From contig JAGOIJ010000054.1 of NCBI GenBank assembly GCA_017995695.1, positions 1-10,146 of the forward strand: DNA of 10,146 bases, written 5' to 3'. Numbering within the stretch: position 1 is the stretch's first letter; each line of letters opens with the position of its first letter. This document shows positions 1 to 5,490 of this stretch, piece after piece. A model generated the notes under the pieces. That model saw only the letters and a program-made list of their open reading frames with translations. It was not told where the DNA came from and made no database searches. The DNA comes from Candidatus Omnitrophota bacterium. GTDB taxonomy: Bacteria > Omnitrophota > Gorgyraeia > Gygaellales > Profunditerraquicolaceae. The position numbers were made by a program, and so were the translations under genes.

Positions 1-1
1 A

Positions 2-583
2 ATCGGCACCATCTTGGATACGATTTCTCGTAATCCTGACAGCGTGCTGGCGAATATGGGCAAGGATCATTATATCGAGTACCAGGTGCAATCTGCGGTT
101 CAGGAGGCAGATGGTTTTGATTTGCTGACTATGGGCAGGCCCGAAGGTCCGGGTTGTTACTGCTATGTGAACAATGCCTTGCGCGCTGTCATGCAAAAAC
201 TGATTAAGAATTACGACTATATCGTGATTGATAATGAGGCAGGGCTTGAGCATTTATCGCGCAGGACAACGCGCGCTGCCGATGCCTTGGTGGTTGTTTC
301 CGATGTTACGAAGGTTGGTTTACGCGCAGCCCAGCGCATTAACGATCTGGCCCATGAATTAGATATCAAGATCCGTAAGCGTTTTTTGATTGTTAACCAA
401 TGTGTTGGCGAGTGCGATGCTCGGAAGTTTTCTCTTGATGGCTTGGAGTGTTTAGGCGCTCTCCCGCAGGATCAAGAAATTAATGCCCGGAGCATAAACG
501 GAGATTCTTTGTTAATGATTTCCGATTCCTCAGTTAGTTTACGCGCATTACGATTAATAGGAGAAACGATATGGCAGAGATGA
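2..583 (+). CDS. CooC/AcsF-type nickel-insertion ATPase, 5' end missing
   Basis: This is the C-terminal 193 codons of a MinD-like ATPase of the CooC/AcsF group, which loads nickel into CO dehydrogenase or acetyl-CoA synthase using ATP in the cytoplasm. The frame is open from the first bases of the window, so the real start and the P-loop lie upstream. The hallmark is the CxC motif (Cys-Tyr-Cys, bases 155-163) inside the segment GRPEGPGCYCYVNN, which in CooC proteins binds metal at the dimer interface. A Walker-B-like strand follows (YIVIDNEAGLEHLSRR), then the VVSDVTKVGLRAA segment and the IVNQ strand, all in the family order. The gene ends 13 bases inside acsD, so the two are translationally linked. 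Whether it serves CODH (CooC) or ACS (AcsF) cannot be decided from this fragment; the acsD-acsE context allows either. Confidence 0.9.
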   Translation: MGTILDTISRNPDSVLANMGKDHYIEYQVQSAVQEADGFDLLTMGRPEGPGCYCYVNNALRAVMQKLIKNYDYIVIDNEAGLEHLSRRTTRAADALVVVSDVTKVGLRAAQRINDLAHELDIKIRKRFLIVNQCVGECDARKFSLDGLECLGALPQDQEINARSINGDSLLMISDSSVSLRALRLIGETIWQR

Positions 584-1536
584 TGCTTGAGAAATGGTCG
601 GGGTCAGTGCATGAGGTGACGATTGGCGCAACCGTAAAGGACGGCGGAACGCGATCTAACGCGATAACCGTGGGAGGCGAAACAACCTTACCGTTTTTGT
701 TTGCCGAAGGAGCCATGCCGCATAAGCCAGTGATTGCGTGGGAGTGTTGGGATGTTGCTCCGACGGATTGGCCCGCGGAGTTAAACGCTCAATTCAAAAA
801 AGTGTATGCTGATCCAGTGGCCTGGGCCCAAACGTGCGTCCGCGAGCATAAAGCGCAACTAGTATGTCTTAGGTTGCAAGGGGCGCATCCTGATTTCGGC
901 AATAAAACGCCGGAGCAGGCAGCAAAAACAGTTGCTAGTGTTCTTAAGGCTGTCGATGTGCCATTGATTATCGTCGGCTGTGGCGATGACGCAAAGGATA
1001 ACCTTATCCTTCCTGCGGTATGCGAGGCAGCAAAGGGCCAACGTTGTCTGATTGGCTCGGCTGTCCAGGATAATTATAAGACGATTGCCGCGGCCGTGCT
1101 TGCTGATGGGCATGCCATTATTGCCGAATCGCCCATTGATATTAATATCGCTAAGCAATTAAATATCTTGATTTCAGATATGGGTATGCCGCTTGAACGG
1201 GTGGTGATTAATCCGACTATCGGCGCCTTGGGGTATGGTTTAGAGTATGCTTATTCCATTATGGAGCGCGCGCGCCTTGCGGCGCTTGCAGGAGATAAAA
1301 CAGTTGCTTCTCCGTTTATTTGTTTTGTGGGCCAGGAGGCTTGGCGGGTTAAAGAAGCCCGCGCTTCTGTTGCGGAGTTTCCCGCTTGGGGTGAAGAATC
1401 AAGTCGCGGCGTGGTCTGGGAGGCAGTAACGGCAACCGCGCTTTTACAGGCAGGAGCAGATATCTTAGTTATGCGTCATCCTCGGGCAATTGAAAAGACG
1501 CAAGGCACTATTAATAACTTGATGAAGGGCGGTTAG
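571..1536 (+). CDS. acsD: Corrinoid iron-sulfur protein small subunit (acetyl-CoA synthase delta subunit)
   Basis: AcsD (CdhD) pairs with AcsC to form the corrinoid iron-sulfur protein, which carries the methyl group from AcsE to acetyl-CoA synthase in the Wood-Ljungdahl pathway. The 321 residues match the usual length of about 320. The N-terminal signature is visible: HEVTIGAT, then VGGETTLPF, then PVIAWECWD, followed by a TIM-barrel pattern with DVPLIIVGCGDD, the IIAESPIDINIAKQLN strand and VVINPTIGALGYGLEY near residues 210-225. The C-terminal part has QAGADILVMRHPRAI. The ATG at 571 has an AGGAGA ribosome site at 559-564 and overlaps the end of the upstream ATPase. acsE starts 6 bases after the stop. 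The large subunit AcsC is not in the window and presumably lies upstream. The assignment is firm by family resemblance. Confidence 0.95.
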   Translation: MAEMMLEKWSGSVHEVTIGATVKDGGTRSNAITVGGETTLPFLFAEGAMPHKPVIAWECWDVAPTDWPAELNAQFKKVYADPVAWAQTCVREHKAQLVCLRLQGAHPDFGNKTPEQAAKTVASVLKAVDVPLIIVGCGDDAKDNLILPAVCEAAKGQRCLIGSAVQDNYKTIAAAVLADGHAIIAESPIDINIAKQLNILISDMGMPLERVVINPTIGALGYGLEYAYSIMERARLAALAGDKTVASPFICFVGQEAWRVKEARASVAEFPAWGEESSRGVVWEAVTATALLQAGADILVMRHPRAIEKTQGTINNLMKGG

Positions 1537-1542
1537 GCTGAC

Positions 1543-2331
1543 ATGTATATAATCGGCGAGCTTATTAATGGGATGTATAAGGATATCGGCCGGGCGATTA
1601 AGGAGAAGGACAAGGCCGTTATTCAGCGTAGCGCTTTGCAGCAGGTGGAATCTGGCGCTGATGCGTTGGATGTAAATTGCGGTCCAGCTTCAAAGGATCC
1701 GATTAGTGATATGCGTTGGCTGGTTGAGGTAATCCAAGAGGTCACTAATAAACCGCTTGCTTTGGATTCAAGCAAGCCGGCAGTTATTGAGTCTGGTTTG
1801 CAAGTCATCAAAGGGCAGGCCATTATTAATTCGACTACCGCGGACGCGCAAAAATTATCCATCTTAGTGCCTTTAGCAAAACGATATCACGCCAAGTTGA
1901 TAGGATTGACGATTAGTGCGCAGGGGATCCCGCAAAATAAAGACCAGCGCCTTGAGTTAGCGGCGATGATTGTGGCCAGTTGCGCTGAGCAGGAATTTCC
2001 CCTTGAAGATTTGTTCCTGGATCCTATTGTCATGCCGGTTAATGTCGCCCAGGCACAGCAGAAAGAAATCTTGGAAGCAATCCATGAGTTTAAGCTTATT
2101 GCTGATCCACCTTGTAAAACAATTGTTGGCTTAAGCAATGTTTCCCAGGGGACGCGTTATCGCAGCCTGGTAAACCGTATCTTTATGGTGATGGCAGCAG
2201 GATATGGGCTTGATGCCGCGATCCTTGATCCTTTGGATAAAGAATTGATGGATGCGGCGGTGACAGCAGATTTAATTTTAAACAAGCAGATTTACTGCGA
2301 TTCTTTCTTAGACGCGTATAGGAAGAAATAA
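1543..2331 (+). CDS. acsE: 5-methyltetrahydrofolate:corrinoid iron-sulfur protein methyltransferase
   Basis: AcsE moves the methyl group of methyltetrahydrofolate onto the cobalt of the corrinoid iron-sulfur protein, the step that links the methyl branch of the Wood-Ljungdahl pathway to acetyl-CoA synthesis. At 262 residues it has the same length as the Moorella thermoacetica enzyme as I recall it, and it lines up without gaps at the key sites. Asp75 is in LALDSS, Asn96 in IINSTT, Asp160 in FLDP, and Asn199 in GLSNVSQ, the pterin-site asparagine of the family. The conserved IGELINGM start and the CDSF segment near the C-terminus are also present. It is a single pterin-binding TIM barrel. A GAAGG stretch at 1524-1528 may serve as ribosome site. 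The gene is 6 bases after acsD and one base before the lipid kinase gene. All catalytic residues look intact, so it is probably active. Confidence 0.97.
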   Translation: MYIIGELINGMYKDIGRAIKEKDKAVIQRSALQQVESGADALDVNCGPASKDPISDMRWLVEVIQEVTNKPLALDSSKPAVIESGLQVIKGQAIINSTTADAQKLSILVPLAKRYHAKLIGLTISAQGIPQNKDQRLELAAMIVASCAEQEFPLEDLFLDPIVMPVNVAQAQQKEILEAIHEFKLIADPPCKTIVGLSNVSQGTRYRSLVNRIFMVMAAGYGLDAAILDPLDKELMDAAVTADLILNKQIYCDSFLDAYRKK

Positions 2332-2332
2332 C

Positions 2333-2719
2333 ATGGCTAAAGAAGATATTTTCCGAAATATTTTTAGGGTTGAAGGTTTCCGCTATAGCTTTAAAATTGC
2401 GGCAAAGGGTATCGTCTATTTATTTCTTTACCATCGCAACATGAGAATTATTTTTATGCTTGGCCTGGCTGCGCTTTTGACTGGTTTTGTTTTTAAGCTC
2501 AAAGGGATAGAATTGGTCGCGTTGTGTATTACTGTTACGCTTGTCTTTGTGGCAGAGATTTTCAATACCGCGGTTGAGCTTATGATGGATGCGATCACCG
2601 AGAAATACCACACCAAGATTAAACTGGTAAAAGATGTCGCGGCAGCCGTAGTATTATTAACTACGCTGAATGCCGTAGCTGTTTGCTATATTTTATTTGT
2701 GCGTAAGATTGCCGGTTAG
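2333..2719 (+). CDS. dgkA: DgkA-family membrane kinase (diacylglycerol or undecaprenol kinase)
   Basis: This is a 128-residue integral membrane kinase of the prokaryotic DgkA family, which phosphorylates diacylglycerol or undecaprenol using ATP at the inner membrane. The family motif is clear: Glu75-x2-Asn78-Thr79-Ala80-x-Glu82-x3-Asp86 (AEIFNTAVELMMD), followed by KDVAAAVVL at 100-108. Three hydrophobic segments are seen at about 38-53, 59-77 and 102-123, with a basic amphipathic N-terminus (FRYSFKIAAKGI), as in the family. The ATG lies one base after the acsE stop and uses a GGAAG site at 2321-2325 inside acsE, so it is almost certainly in the same operon. The sequence alone does not separate diacylglycerol kinase (Gram-negative type) from undecaprenol kinase (Gram-positive type). 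Its place behind Wood-Ljungdahl genes has no obvious metabolic reason. Confidence 0.92.
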   Translation: MAKEDIFRNIFRVEGFRYSFKIAAKGIVYLFLYHRNMRIIFMLGLAALLTGFVFKLKGIELVALCITVTLVFVAEIFNTAVELMMDAITEKYHTKIKLVKDVAAAVVLLTTLNAVAVCYILFVRKIAG

Positions 2720-2734
2720 AAAGAAGGTGAGCGT

Positions 2735-3118
2735 ATGAAAAAGGTGCTTGTTGTTGATGATGAAAAAGAAATTGCAGATCTCCTTGGCAAGGCTTTGAAA
2801 AAACATCGCTACCTGGTGAGAGTTGCGAATTCAGGAGAAGAGGCCTTGGCGCTTTGCCAGACAGGGGGTAAGGTTGATCTTATGCTGCTCGATATTGCTA
2901 TGCCCGGTATTGATGGGTATCAAACTTGTCAGGCTTTGCGTAACGACCCTAAGCTTGCGAATATCCCTGTTATTTTTTTGACAGGCAAGGATCTTGATCC
3001 GGATAGCTTAGAAAAACATATGCAAGAATTAGGTGTCCATGATTATATTCCTAAACCTTCAACAGTCCAAGAGATGCTCGATAAAGTGAAGGAGTTCTTT
3101 GAAAAGCAAAAAACCTAA
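2735..3118 (+). CDS. Stand-alone response regulator receiver protein
   Basis: This is a 127-residue single-domain receiver (CheY/Spo0F type) with no output domain. It has the acidic pocket Asp8-Asp9-Glu10, the phospho-acceptor Asp53 in LLDIAMPGIDG, the switch Thr83 in IFLTG, and Lys107-Pro108 in YIPKP, so the phosphorylation machinery looks complete. A good ribosome site (AAGGTGA, 2724-2730) precedes the ATG, 15 bases after the lipid kinase gene, suggesting the same transcript. No histidine kinase is present in the window, so the partner is unknown. It may act in a phosphorelay, by protein-protein contact, or as a phosphate sink. The segment between Thr83 and Lys107 (DLDPDSLEKHMQELGVHD) is acidic and slightly long, but within the family's range. 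No function beyond signal receiver can be inferred. Confidence 0.93.
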   Translation: MKKVLVVDDEKEIADLLGKALKKHRYLVRVANSGEEALALCQTGGKVDLMLLDIAMPGIDGYQTCQALRNDPKLANIPVIFLTGKDLDPDSLEKHMQELGVHDYIPKPSTVQEMLDKVKEFFEKQKT

Positions 3119-3168
3119 AGCGTTGTGTAATGTGTAAAGTGTAAAGTCCGAAGCGAAATGGTAAAGTC
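3119..3168 (+). repeat. Short degenerate TGTAAAG direct repeats
   Basis: Directly after the receiver gene the sequence repeats variants of GTGTAAAG: TGTGTAA, TGTGTAAAG and TGTAAAGTC, then GGTAAAGTC about 20 bases later. It is a small low-complexity array with no coding potential. It abuts the palindromic element that starts at 3169 and may be part of the same repeat unit. Confidence 0.35.
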
Positions 3169-3258
3169 GTGTCATTGCGAACCCCAAAGGGGTGAAGCAA
3201 TCCAAATAGATTGCTTCGTCGTAACGACATGCGAGAGCTTTACTCCTCGCAATGACAC
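3169..3258. repeat. 90-base palindromic element with nested hairpins (MITE- or REP-like)
   Basis: The ends form a perfect 12-base inverted repeat, GTGTCATTGCGA (3169-3180) and TCGCAATGACAC (3247-3258). Inside are three more perfect hairpins in a row: CCCC-AAA-GGGG (3182-3192), GAAGCAATC / GATTGCTTC with a 6-base loop (3194-3217), and GTCG-TAA-CGAC (3218-3228). The result resembles a cloverleaf, and an alternative stem GCGAG/CTCGC (3231-3235 with 3246-3250) competes with the outer stem. No long ORF and no transposase lie inside. From memory, palindromes with GTCATTGCGA ends and a GAAGCAATC core recur in many bacterial genomes, so a dispersed non-autonomous repeat is likely. Copy number cannot be judged from this window, which holds only one full copy. 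Confidence 0.75.
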
Positions 3259-3318
3259 TAAGCTGCATTAATGGTGTTTGTAGAATAGTAATTGCTTAAG
3301 TCTTTATTGATAGTAAGG

Positions 3319-3346
3319 TTGTAATCTTGTAAGATTGTGTTAAAAT
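3319..3346 (+). promoter_or_regulatory. Probable sigma70-like promoter of the tRNA gene
   Basis: TTGTAA (3319-3324) and TAAAAT (3341-3346) are separated by 16 bases, giving a predicted start about 10 bases before the mature tRNA. The spacer holds a perfect palindrome, AATCTT-GT-AAGATT (3323-3336), which could be chance in AT-rich DNA or an operator. Assignment is from hexamer match and position only. Confidence 0.5.
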
Positions 3347-3363
3347 AGGAAGAAATTTATTTT

Positions 3364-3437
3364 GACGGCGTAGCTCAGCTCGGTAGAGCAAGCGGCTCAT
3401 ACCCGCTCGGCCAGTGGTTCAAATCCACTCGCCGTCA
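3364..3437 (+). tRNA. tRNA with CAT anticodon, probably elongator tRNA-Met
   Basis: A complete 74-base cloverleaf can be drawn. The acceptor stem is GACGGCG (3364-3370) with CGCCGTC (3430-3436) and discriminator A at 3437. The D stem is GCTC/GAGC, the anticodon stem AGCGG/CCGCT (3391-3395, 3403-3407) with loop CTCATAC, and the T arm AGTGG-TTCAAAT-CCACT (3413-3429). The anticodon CAT is at 3398-3400. CCA is not encoded. It is not the initiator, because base 1 pairs with base 72 and the three G-C pairs next to the anticodon loop are absent. Elongator Met is favoured by the CATAC loop. The alternative is tRNA-Ile(CAT), the substrate of TilS, whose gene lies 1 kb downstream; the 4-69 and 5-68 pairs here are G-C, unlike the C-G pairs of the E. 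coli Ile form. Confidence 0.95.
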
Positions 3438-3451
3438 CTATTATTTCTTTC

Positions 3452-3480
3452 TTGCTATTTTTAGTTTCAGCGTATACAAT
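3452..3480 (+). promoter_or_regulatory. Probable promoter for the two-repeat secreted protein gene
   Basis: TTGCTA (3452-3457) and TACAAT (3475-3480, within TATACAAT) are spaced by exactly 17 bases. This predicts a start near 3487 and an untranslated leader of about 53 bases before the ATG at 3540. The position between the tRNA and the gene supports it; no experimental evidence is available. Confidence 0.55.
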
Positions 3481-3524
3481 AAAGGGTAATGTTTTTGGTA
3501 AAGGCGAATAGTGGTTACAAGCCT

Positions 3525-3534
3525 AAAAGGAGGT
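3525..3534 (+). promoter_or_regulatory. Strong Shine-Dalgarno site that sets the start at 3540
   Basis: AAAAGGAGGT is a near-perfect ribosome-binding site with 5 bases between it and the ATG at 3540. It rules against the in-frame ATG at 3489, which has no such site and would put a charged 17-residue extension ahead of a clear signal peptide. Confidence 0.85.
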
Positions 3535-3539
3535 GTTGC

Positions 3540-4211
3540 ATGCGGAGGGTAGCGTTAGTTGCGCTAGTGGTATTGGCTTTAGCGGTAACGAGCGGATATG
3601 CAGCAACGGATCAGATCTTGGAAGGTATGGGTCAGAAGGCGGTTCGTGGCGTGGTCAATATAGTGACGTCGCCTCTTGAAGTACCCATGCAAATTCTTAA
3701 AGGGTATGATAAAGGTTTAGATTTTATTGGTAATGAGCCGGCTTCCCGAGGAGTCGGAGCAGTATTGGGAATATTTCGTGGTATCGGTCATGCCGCTGGT
3801 CGTTTAGCGTGGGGTGGTTTAGAGTTGGTGGGTTTCTGGACTGCGAATCCTGCTGATAATGTTGGTGTCGGTATTCCTTTCGACGCAGAATATGCTTGGC
3901 AGGAAGGTCAGCAGTATAGTATCTTTAAGCCAGATTTTGAAGAAGGCATCAAGCCAGTTACGAATAAACTTGCGCACGGTGTTGCTGATGCATTGTTAGG
4001 CATTGCCGAAGTGCCCAGCCAGGTTAAGCTTGGCAAAGATGAGGGGAATGCTGCTAAGGGTTTTGTGCGTGGTTTATGGTTTTGGGCAAGCCGCGAAGTG
4101 TATGGTTTTGGCAACGTATTAACGTGTATTGTGCCTAATCCTACGGATAATCCCGGTTACAGCTTTAACACGCCATGGCCGTGGACAGGCTTGACGGAAT
4201 CGCTTAAATAA
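3540..4211 (+). CDS. Exported protein with two related halves, TIGR04073-like
   Basis: The 223-residue product starts with a typical signal peptide: MRR, then a hydrophobic run VALVALVVLALAV, and a likely signal peptidase I site after GYA. It should be periplasmic or envelope-associated. The mature part contains two similar copies. Copy 1 begins near GQKAVRGVVNIVTSPLEVPM and copy 2 near NKLAHGVADALLGIAEVPSQ. Both then have a glycine-rich stretch (GVGAVLGIFRGIGHA; GFVRGLWFWASREVYGFGN) and an NPxDN segment (NPADN, NPTDN). This pattern recalls the TIGR04073 'exosortase system-associated' family, normally a single unit of about 130 residues. That family name is from memory and the match was not computed. 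The function is unknown. A promoter at 3452-3480 and the terminator at 4235-4275 suggest a single-gene transcript. Confidence 0.8.
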   Translation: MRRVALVALVVLALAVTSGYAATDQILEGMGQKAVRGVVNIVTSPLEVPMQILKGYDKGLDFIGNEPASRGVGAVLGIFRGIGHAAGRLAWGGLELVGFWTANPADNVGVGIPFDAEYAWQEGQQYSIFKPDFEEGIKPVTNKLAHGVADALLGIAEVPSQVKLGKDEGNAAKGFVRGLWFWASREVYGFGNVLTCIVPNPTDNPGYSFNTPWPWTGLTESLK

Positions 4212-4234
4212 CGAGTTGTTGTTTTGCGTAACGT

Positions 4235-4275
4235 AAGGGGCGTTTTTCTTATCATGATAAACGCCCCTTTTTATT
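4235..4275 (+). terminator. Rho-independent terminator after the exported protein gene
   Basis: An 11-base perfect stem AAGGGGCGTTT (4235-4245) pairs with AAACGCCCCTT (4259-4269) and is followed by TTTTTATT. The loop region holds a second palindrome, TTATCATGATAA (4249-4260), that could extend or compete with the stem. It lies 23 bases after the stop codon. The T tract is only on the + strand side, so it should act for rightward transcription. Confidence 0.92.
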
Positions 4276-4277
4276 GA

Positions 4278-4327
4278 GGCCACAACTTACGGAACGAGTG
4301 AAGCGAGTGAACGTAAGTTGTTGGGCC
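4278..4327. repeat. Palindrome A upstream of tilS
   Basis: ACAACTTACG (4282-4291) is a perfect inverted match of CGTAAGTTGT (4312-4321), extended by GGCC at 4278-4281 and 4324-4327 with a 2-base bulge. The loop contains the direct repeat CGAGTGAA-G-CGAGTGAA (4295-4311). There is no T tract, so it is not a simple terminator. It may be a REP-like repeat or a processing or pausing structure in the tilS leader. Confidence 0.65.
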
Positions 4328-4333
4328 GAAATA

Positions 4334-4387
4334 ATACCGCATGTGCGAGCATGTTCCAATAGAACATGCGAGAGAGACATGCGGTAT
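4334..4387. repeat. Palindrome B upstream of tilS
   Basis: The outer arms ATACCGCATGT (4334-4344) and ACATGCGGTAT (4377-4387) are perfect 11-base inverted repeats. Nested inside is GCATGTTC-CAATA-GAACATGC (4349-4369). Because GCATGT occurs twice on the left and ACATGCG twice on the right, arms can also pair in a shifted way, giving alternative folds. It ends about 30 bases before the tilS ribosome site. It shares the 11-mer ACATGCGAGAG (4364-4374) with the palindromic element at 3169-3258 (there 3227-3237). No open reading frame lies inside. Confidence 0.65.
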
Positions 4388-4439
4388 GGGAGAGTAACAA
4401 CGAAAAACCCAAGGCGATGAGGAAGAAAGCAATGAAAAT

Positions 4440-5429
4440 ATGTCAATGATTGCAAAGGTTAAAGAAACTATTGAGCGCTACCATTTATTGCAGCCTCACG
4501 ATACAGTTATTGTGGCAGTTTCTGGCGGCCCCGATTCGGTTGCGTTGCTCTATGCGTTGTATGCGTTACGCAAGGAATATAACCTTACGTTGCACGTCGC
4601 GCACTTAGATCATCAGCTAAGGAAGCAATCGGTGCGCGATGCAGTTTATGTTAAACGTCTTGCGCAAAAGCTTGGCCTTCCGGTAACCATCGCCACGTGC
4701 AGGGTTGGCGCAACCGTCGATAAGGGCTCGCTTGAAGAAGCAGCCCGCAATGCGCGTCTTGCTTTTTTGTGTACATTGAGCAAGACGATCAAGTCTGATG
4801 CAATCGCTTTGGGGCATACGCTTGATGACCAGGCAGAAACTGTTCTGATGCGCATCATACGGGGAGCTGGCCTTAATGGTCTTTTAGGTATTCTGCCCTA
4901 CAGAGTTTTGTATGGTTGTGTTATAATTCGGCCTCTTTTAAAAATTCGTAGGTACGAGATCGAAACGTTTTTGAAACAAAATAAGATTAAGCCTCGGCTT
5001 GATCAGAGCAATCTGACTGATAAATATTTCCGCAATAAAATCAGGCACATCTTGTTGCCGTTGCTTGAGAAAAAATTTAATCATAATATTAAAGGTGTGT
5101 TAAGCGCTACGGCTGAACACATTGGTGCGGATTATGATTATTTGAAGCAGGTTGTGGAAAAAAGAATGAAAGGCTTGAAGGCGCATTCTTTGCCTCTTAC
5201 GCTCGTGCGCAAGGCGCACCCAGCTTTAAGGAATATGTTGTTTCGGGCTGCTATTGCTCAACTGAAAGGCGACACGCGTAGTATTACCTTTACGCACATA
5301 CAAGAATTGGCTGACCTTGAGGCCCATCGGCCGCTGAATGCCGTTGTGGATCTTCCGAAAGGAGTTTCGGTGCGCAAGCAAAAGACGCGCCTGTTATTTT
5401 ATCTTCGTCCTCACCGCGTTTATCGTTAA
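4440..5429 (+). CDS. tilS: tRNA(Ile)-lysidine synthetase, short form
   Basis: TilS converts the wobble C of tRNA-Ile(CAT) to lysidine with ATP and lysine, so the tRNA reads AUA as isoleucine; the enzyme is essential in most bacteria. The PP-loop ATPase motif SGGPDS is at residues 28-33, LDHQLR at about 56-61, and the LDDQAETVLMRIIRGAGLNGL segment typical of TilS follows. At 329 residues it lacks most of the C-terminal region of the E. coli (about 430) and B. subtilis enzymes, resembling the short Aquifex form. The ATG at 4440 is preceded by GAGGAAG (4419-4425), 14 bases away, a long spacing; the ATG at 4446 is further still. An upstream in-frame stop at 4395 limits any extension, and no other ATG lies between. 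No clear promoter was seen directly upstream. Confidence 0.95.
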   Translation: MSMIAKVKETIERYHLLQPHDTVIVAVSGGPDSVALLYALYALRKEYNLTLHVAHLDHQLRKQSVRDAVYVKRLAQKLGLPVTIATCRVGATVDKGSLEEAARNARLAFLCTLSKTIKSDAIALGHTLDDQAETVLMRIIRGAGLNGLLGILPYRVLYGCVIIRPLLKIRRYEIETFLKQNKIKPRLDQSNLTDKYFRNKIRHILLPLLEKKFNHNIKGVLSATAEHIGADYDYLKQVVEKRMKGLKAHSLPLTLVRKAHPALRNMLFRAAIAQLKGDTRSITFTHIQELADLEAHRPLNAVVDLPKGVSVRKQKTRLLFYLRPHRVYR

Positions 5430-5436
5430 GAAATAC

Positions 5437-5465
5437 TTGAATTAAACGAATTTTAACTATATAAT
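5437..5465 (+). promoter_or_regulatory. Strong sigma70-like promoter of ftsH and downstream genes
   Basis: TTGAAT (5437-5442) and a perfect TATAAT (5460-5465) are separated by the ideal 17 bases, in AT-rich DNA between the tilS stop and the ftsH ribosome site. The predicted start is near 5472. It could drive ftsH-folP-cdaA-cdaR-pdxJ as one transcript. No operator-like repeat was seen over it. Confidence 0.75.
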
Positions 5466-5490
5466 ATATTTTCTAAAGCAGAGGAGCACT

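Noticed and set aside
3169..3258. Terminator for the receiver gene
   Set aside because: The stems are followed by no T tract and the structure is branched; if termination occurs here it is not of the simple rho-independent kind.
3364..3437. Initiator tRNA-fMet
   Set aside because: Bases 1 and 72 pair (G-C) and the anticodon stem lacks the GGG/CCC run typical of initiators.
3481..3524. Riboswitch in the leader of the exported protein gene
   Set aside because: The leader is only about 50 bases with one weak 4-base stem (AGGC/GCCT); no known riboswitch core was recognisable.
3489..3539. Earlier start for the exported protein at 3489
   Set aside because: The stretch would add 17 charged residues before the signal peptide, and a near-perfect ribosome site lies directly before the ATG at 3540.
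3119..4439. CRISPR array in the repeat-rich intergenic regions
   Set aside because: The repeats are palindromes with different arms and no regular repeat-spacer pattern; no cas genes are present.
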